7,507 nt of DNA from Spirochaetales bacterium. Lineage in GTDB: Bacteria > Spirochaetota > Spirochaetia > DTKZ01. Positions within the stretch are counted from its first letter, which is position 1. The number at the start of each line of letters is the position of its first letter. Positions 7,300 through 7,507 of this stretch are shown here, one piece after another. Under the pieces are notes generated by a model. The model saw only the letters and a list, made by a program, of their open reading frames with translations, had not been told where the DNA came from and did no database searches. The stretch is taken from NCBI GenBank assembly GCA_031280945.1, contig JAITGB010000103.1, positions 1 to 7,507 on the forward strand, written 5' to 3'. Made by a program: the position numbers and the translations under genes.

Positions 7300-7507
7300 G
7301 GGCTGGGCCTTGTATGTCCGGCGCGGCGGAGCCGCGCCGGGGGGCGGGGCGTTTCGCGGGGTTTTGCGGAGCAAAACCCCGCGGGGGTGATGGCCCGCGC
7401 AAGGGATTGAAGCGGAAATCCCGCAGAAGCCGCGAAGCGGCTTTGAGGAATTGGAGCGGAAAGCCCGGCTTTGCGTTTTTTTTTCCAACGGCAAAAAAAA
7501 CGCGGAG
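7296..7507 (+). CDS. 5' end of next operon gene (BatC/TPR gene expected), N-terminus made of repeat sequence
   Basis: From the ATG at 7296, which overlaps the batB stop as ATGA, the frame stays open for 70 codons to the window edge. The predicted start of the protein is strongly basic (many Arg and Lys) and low in complexity, because codons 8-69 coincide with repeat copy C. No hydrophobic signal core has been reached, apart from FAFFF near the end. An ATG at 7314 is an alternative start preceded by GAGGG. Support for a gene comes from the overlap, from the open frame through 200 nt of repeat, and from the conserved order in which a TPR protein (BatC; BB0171 in Borrelia) follows batB. No TPR sequence is visible yet, and the region could instead be an untranslated repeat whose frame is open by chance because of the high GC content. 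Confidence 0.5.
   Translation, partial: MRAGPCMSGAAEPRRGAGRFAGFCGAKPRGGDGPRKGLKRKSRRSREAALRNWSGKPGFAFFFPTAKKTR
7318..7340. other. Perfect 10-bp hairpin with GCGGAGC apex
   Basis: CCGGCGCGGC (7318-7327), loop GGA, GCCGCGCCGG (7331-7340). It begins 19 nt after the batB stop, so it could protect the mRNA end or attenuate transcription of the next gene. There is no T-tract. Confidence 0.8.
7355..7383. other. Perfect 13-bp hairpin with GCGGAGC apex
   Basis: CGCGGGGTTTTGC (7355-7367), loop GGA, GCAAAACCCCGCG (7371-7383). This is the longest perfect stem in the window. The apex TTTTGC-GGA-GCAAAA is the same as in the copy B hairpin at 4349-4365 read on the minus strand. Confidence 0.85.
7427..7443. 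other. 7-bp hairpin with GCGAAGC apex
   Basis: AAGCCGC (7427-7433), loop GAA, GCGGCTT (7437-7443). The GCGAAGC at its top is shared by all three repeat copies and is known as an unusually stable DNA mini-hairpin. Confidence 0.75.

Larger units (their letters stand above)
7318..7503 (+). repeat. Dispersed hairpin repeat, copy C, after batB
   Basis: This copy has hairpins at 7318-7340 and 7355-7383, then CGCGCAAGGGATTG (7396-7409, identical to the copy B flank), then a hairpin at 7427-7443 whose apex GCGAAGC (7432-7438) also occurs in copies A and B. At 7473-7503 a GCG plus T-run faces an A-run plus CGC (11 bp, 9-nt loop). The 24-nt block of A and B is not intact here and is replaced by a looser version. 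The copy probably continues beyond the window. Confidence 0.75.

Overview
The window looks like chromosomal DNA from a spirochaete, most plausibly a GC-rich Treponema relative. Three things point there. The gene order argJ, moxR, DUF58 protein, BatD-like membrane protein, batA, batB, next gene matches, from moxR on, the conserved Bat locus of spirochaetes (Borrelia burgdorferi has the same order from bb0176 down to bb0170). The first gene is a SUMF1/FGE-like protein of the kind that is multiplied in treponemes. The DNA also carries a hairpin-rich dispersed repeat. The species assignment is inference.

Layout: 1-809 is the 3' part of an FGE-sulfatase (SUMF1-like, C-type-lectin fold) gene. 810-1173 has no gene but holds repeat copy A, several perfect hairpins and a strong sigma70-like promoter. 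1174-7299 is one tightly packed plus-strand operon of six genes. ArgJ (arginine biosynthesis) is followed after 5 nt by the MoxR AAA+ ATPase (TTG start). Then come a DUF58 von Willebrand factor A (VWA) protein (GTGA overlap), a secreted/anchored BatD-like protein (ATGA overlap), BatA (14-nt overlap) and BatB (GTGA overlap). A seventh reading frame starts at 7296 in an ATGA overlap with batB and stays open to the window edge. By position it should be the BatC/TPR gene.

How the genes work together: MoxR ATPases usually act as chaperones with VWA-domain partners. The DUF58 protein is probably the cytosolic partner. BatA and BatB are membrane-anchored VWA proteins with intact metal-ion (MIDAS) motifs, and the BatD-like protein is an exported beta-domain protein with a membrane anchor. 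Together they probably form an envelope complex whose physiological role in spirochaetes is not settled.

The most unusual content is a dispersed repeat family present three times (A about 839-967; B 4340-4440, inverted; C about 7318-7503). It is built from constant flanks, interchangeable perfect hairpins and the mini-hairpin GCGAAGC. Copy B is read in frame inside the signal-peptide n-region of the BatD-like protein. Copy C lies in the first 70 codons of the next gene. This looks like a protein-embedded palindromic element that tolerates insertion into secretion leaders, comparable in principle to the Rickettsia palindromic elements. A second notable feature is a C-terminal segment of the SUMF1-like protein that resembles the variable region of diversity-generating-retroelement targets. 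No reverse transcriptase or template repeat is in view.
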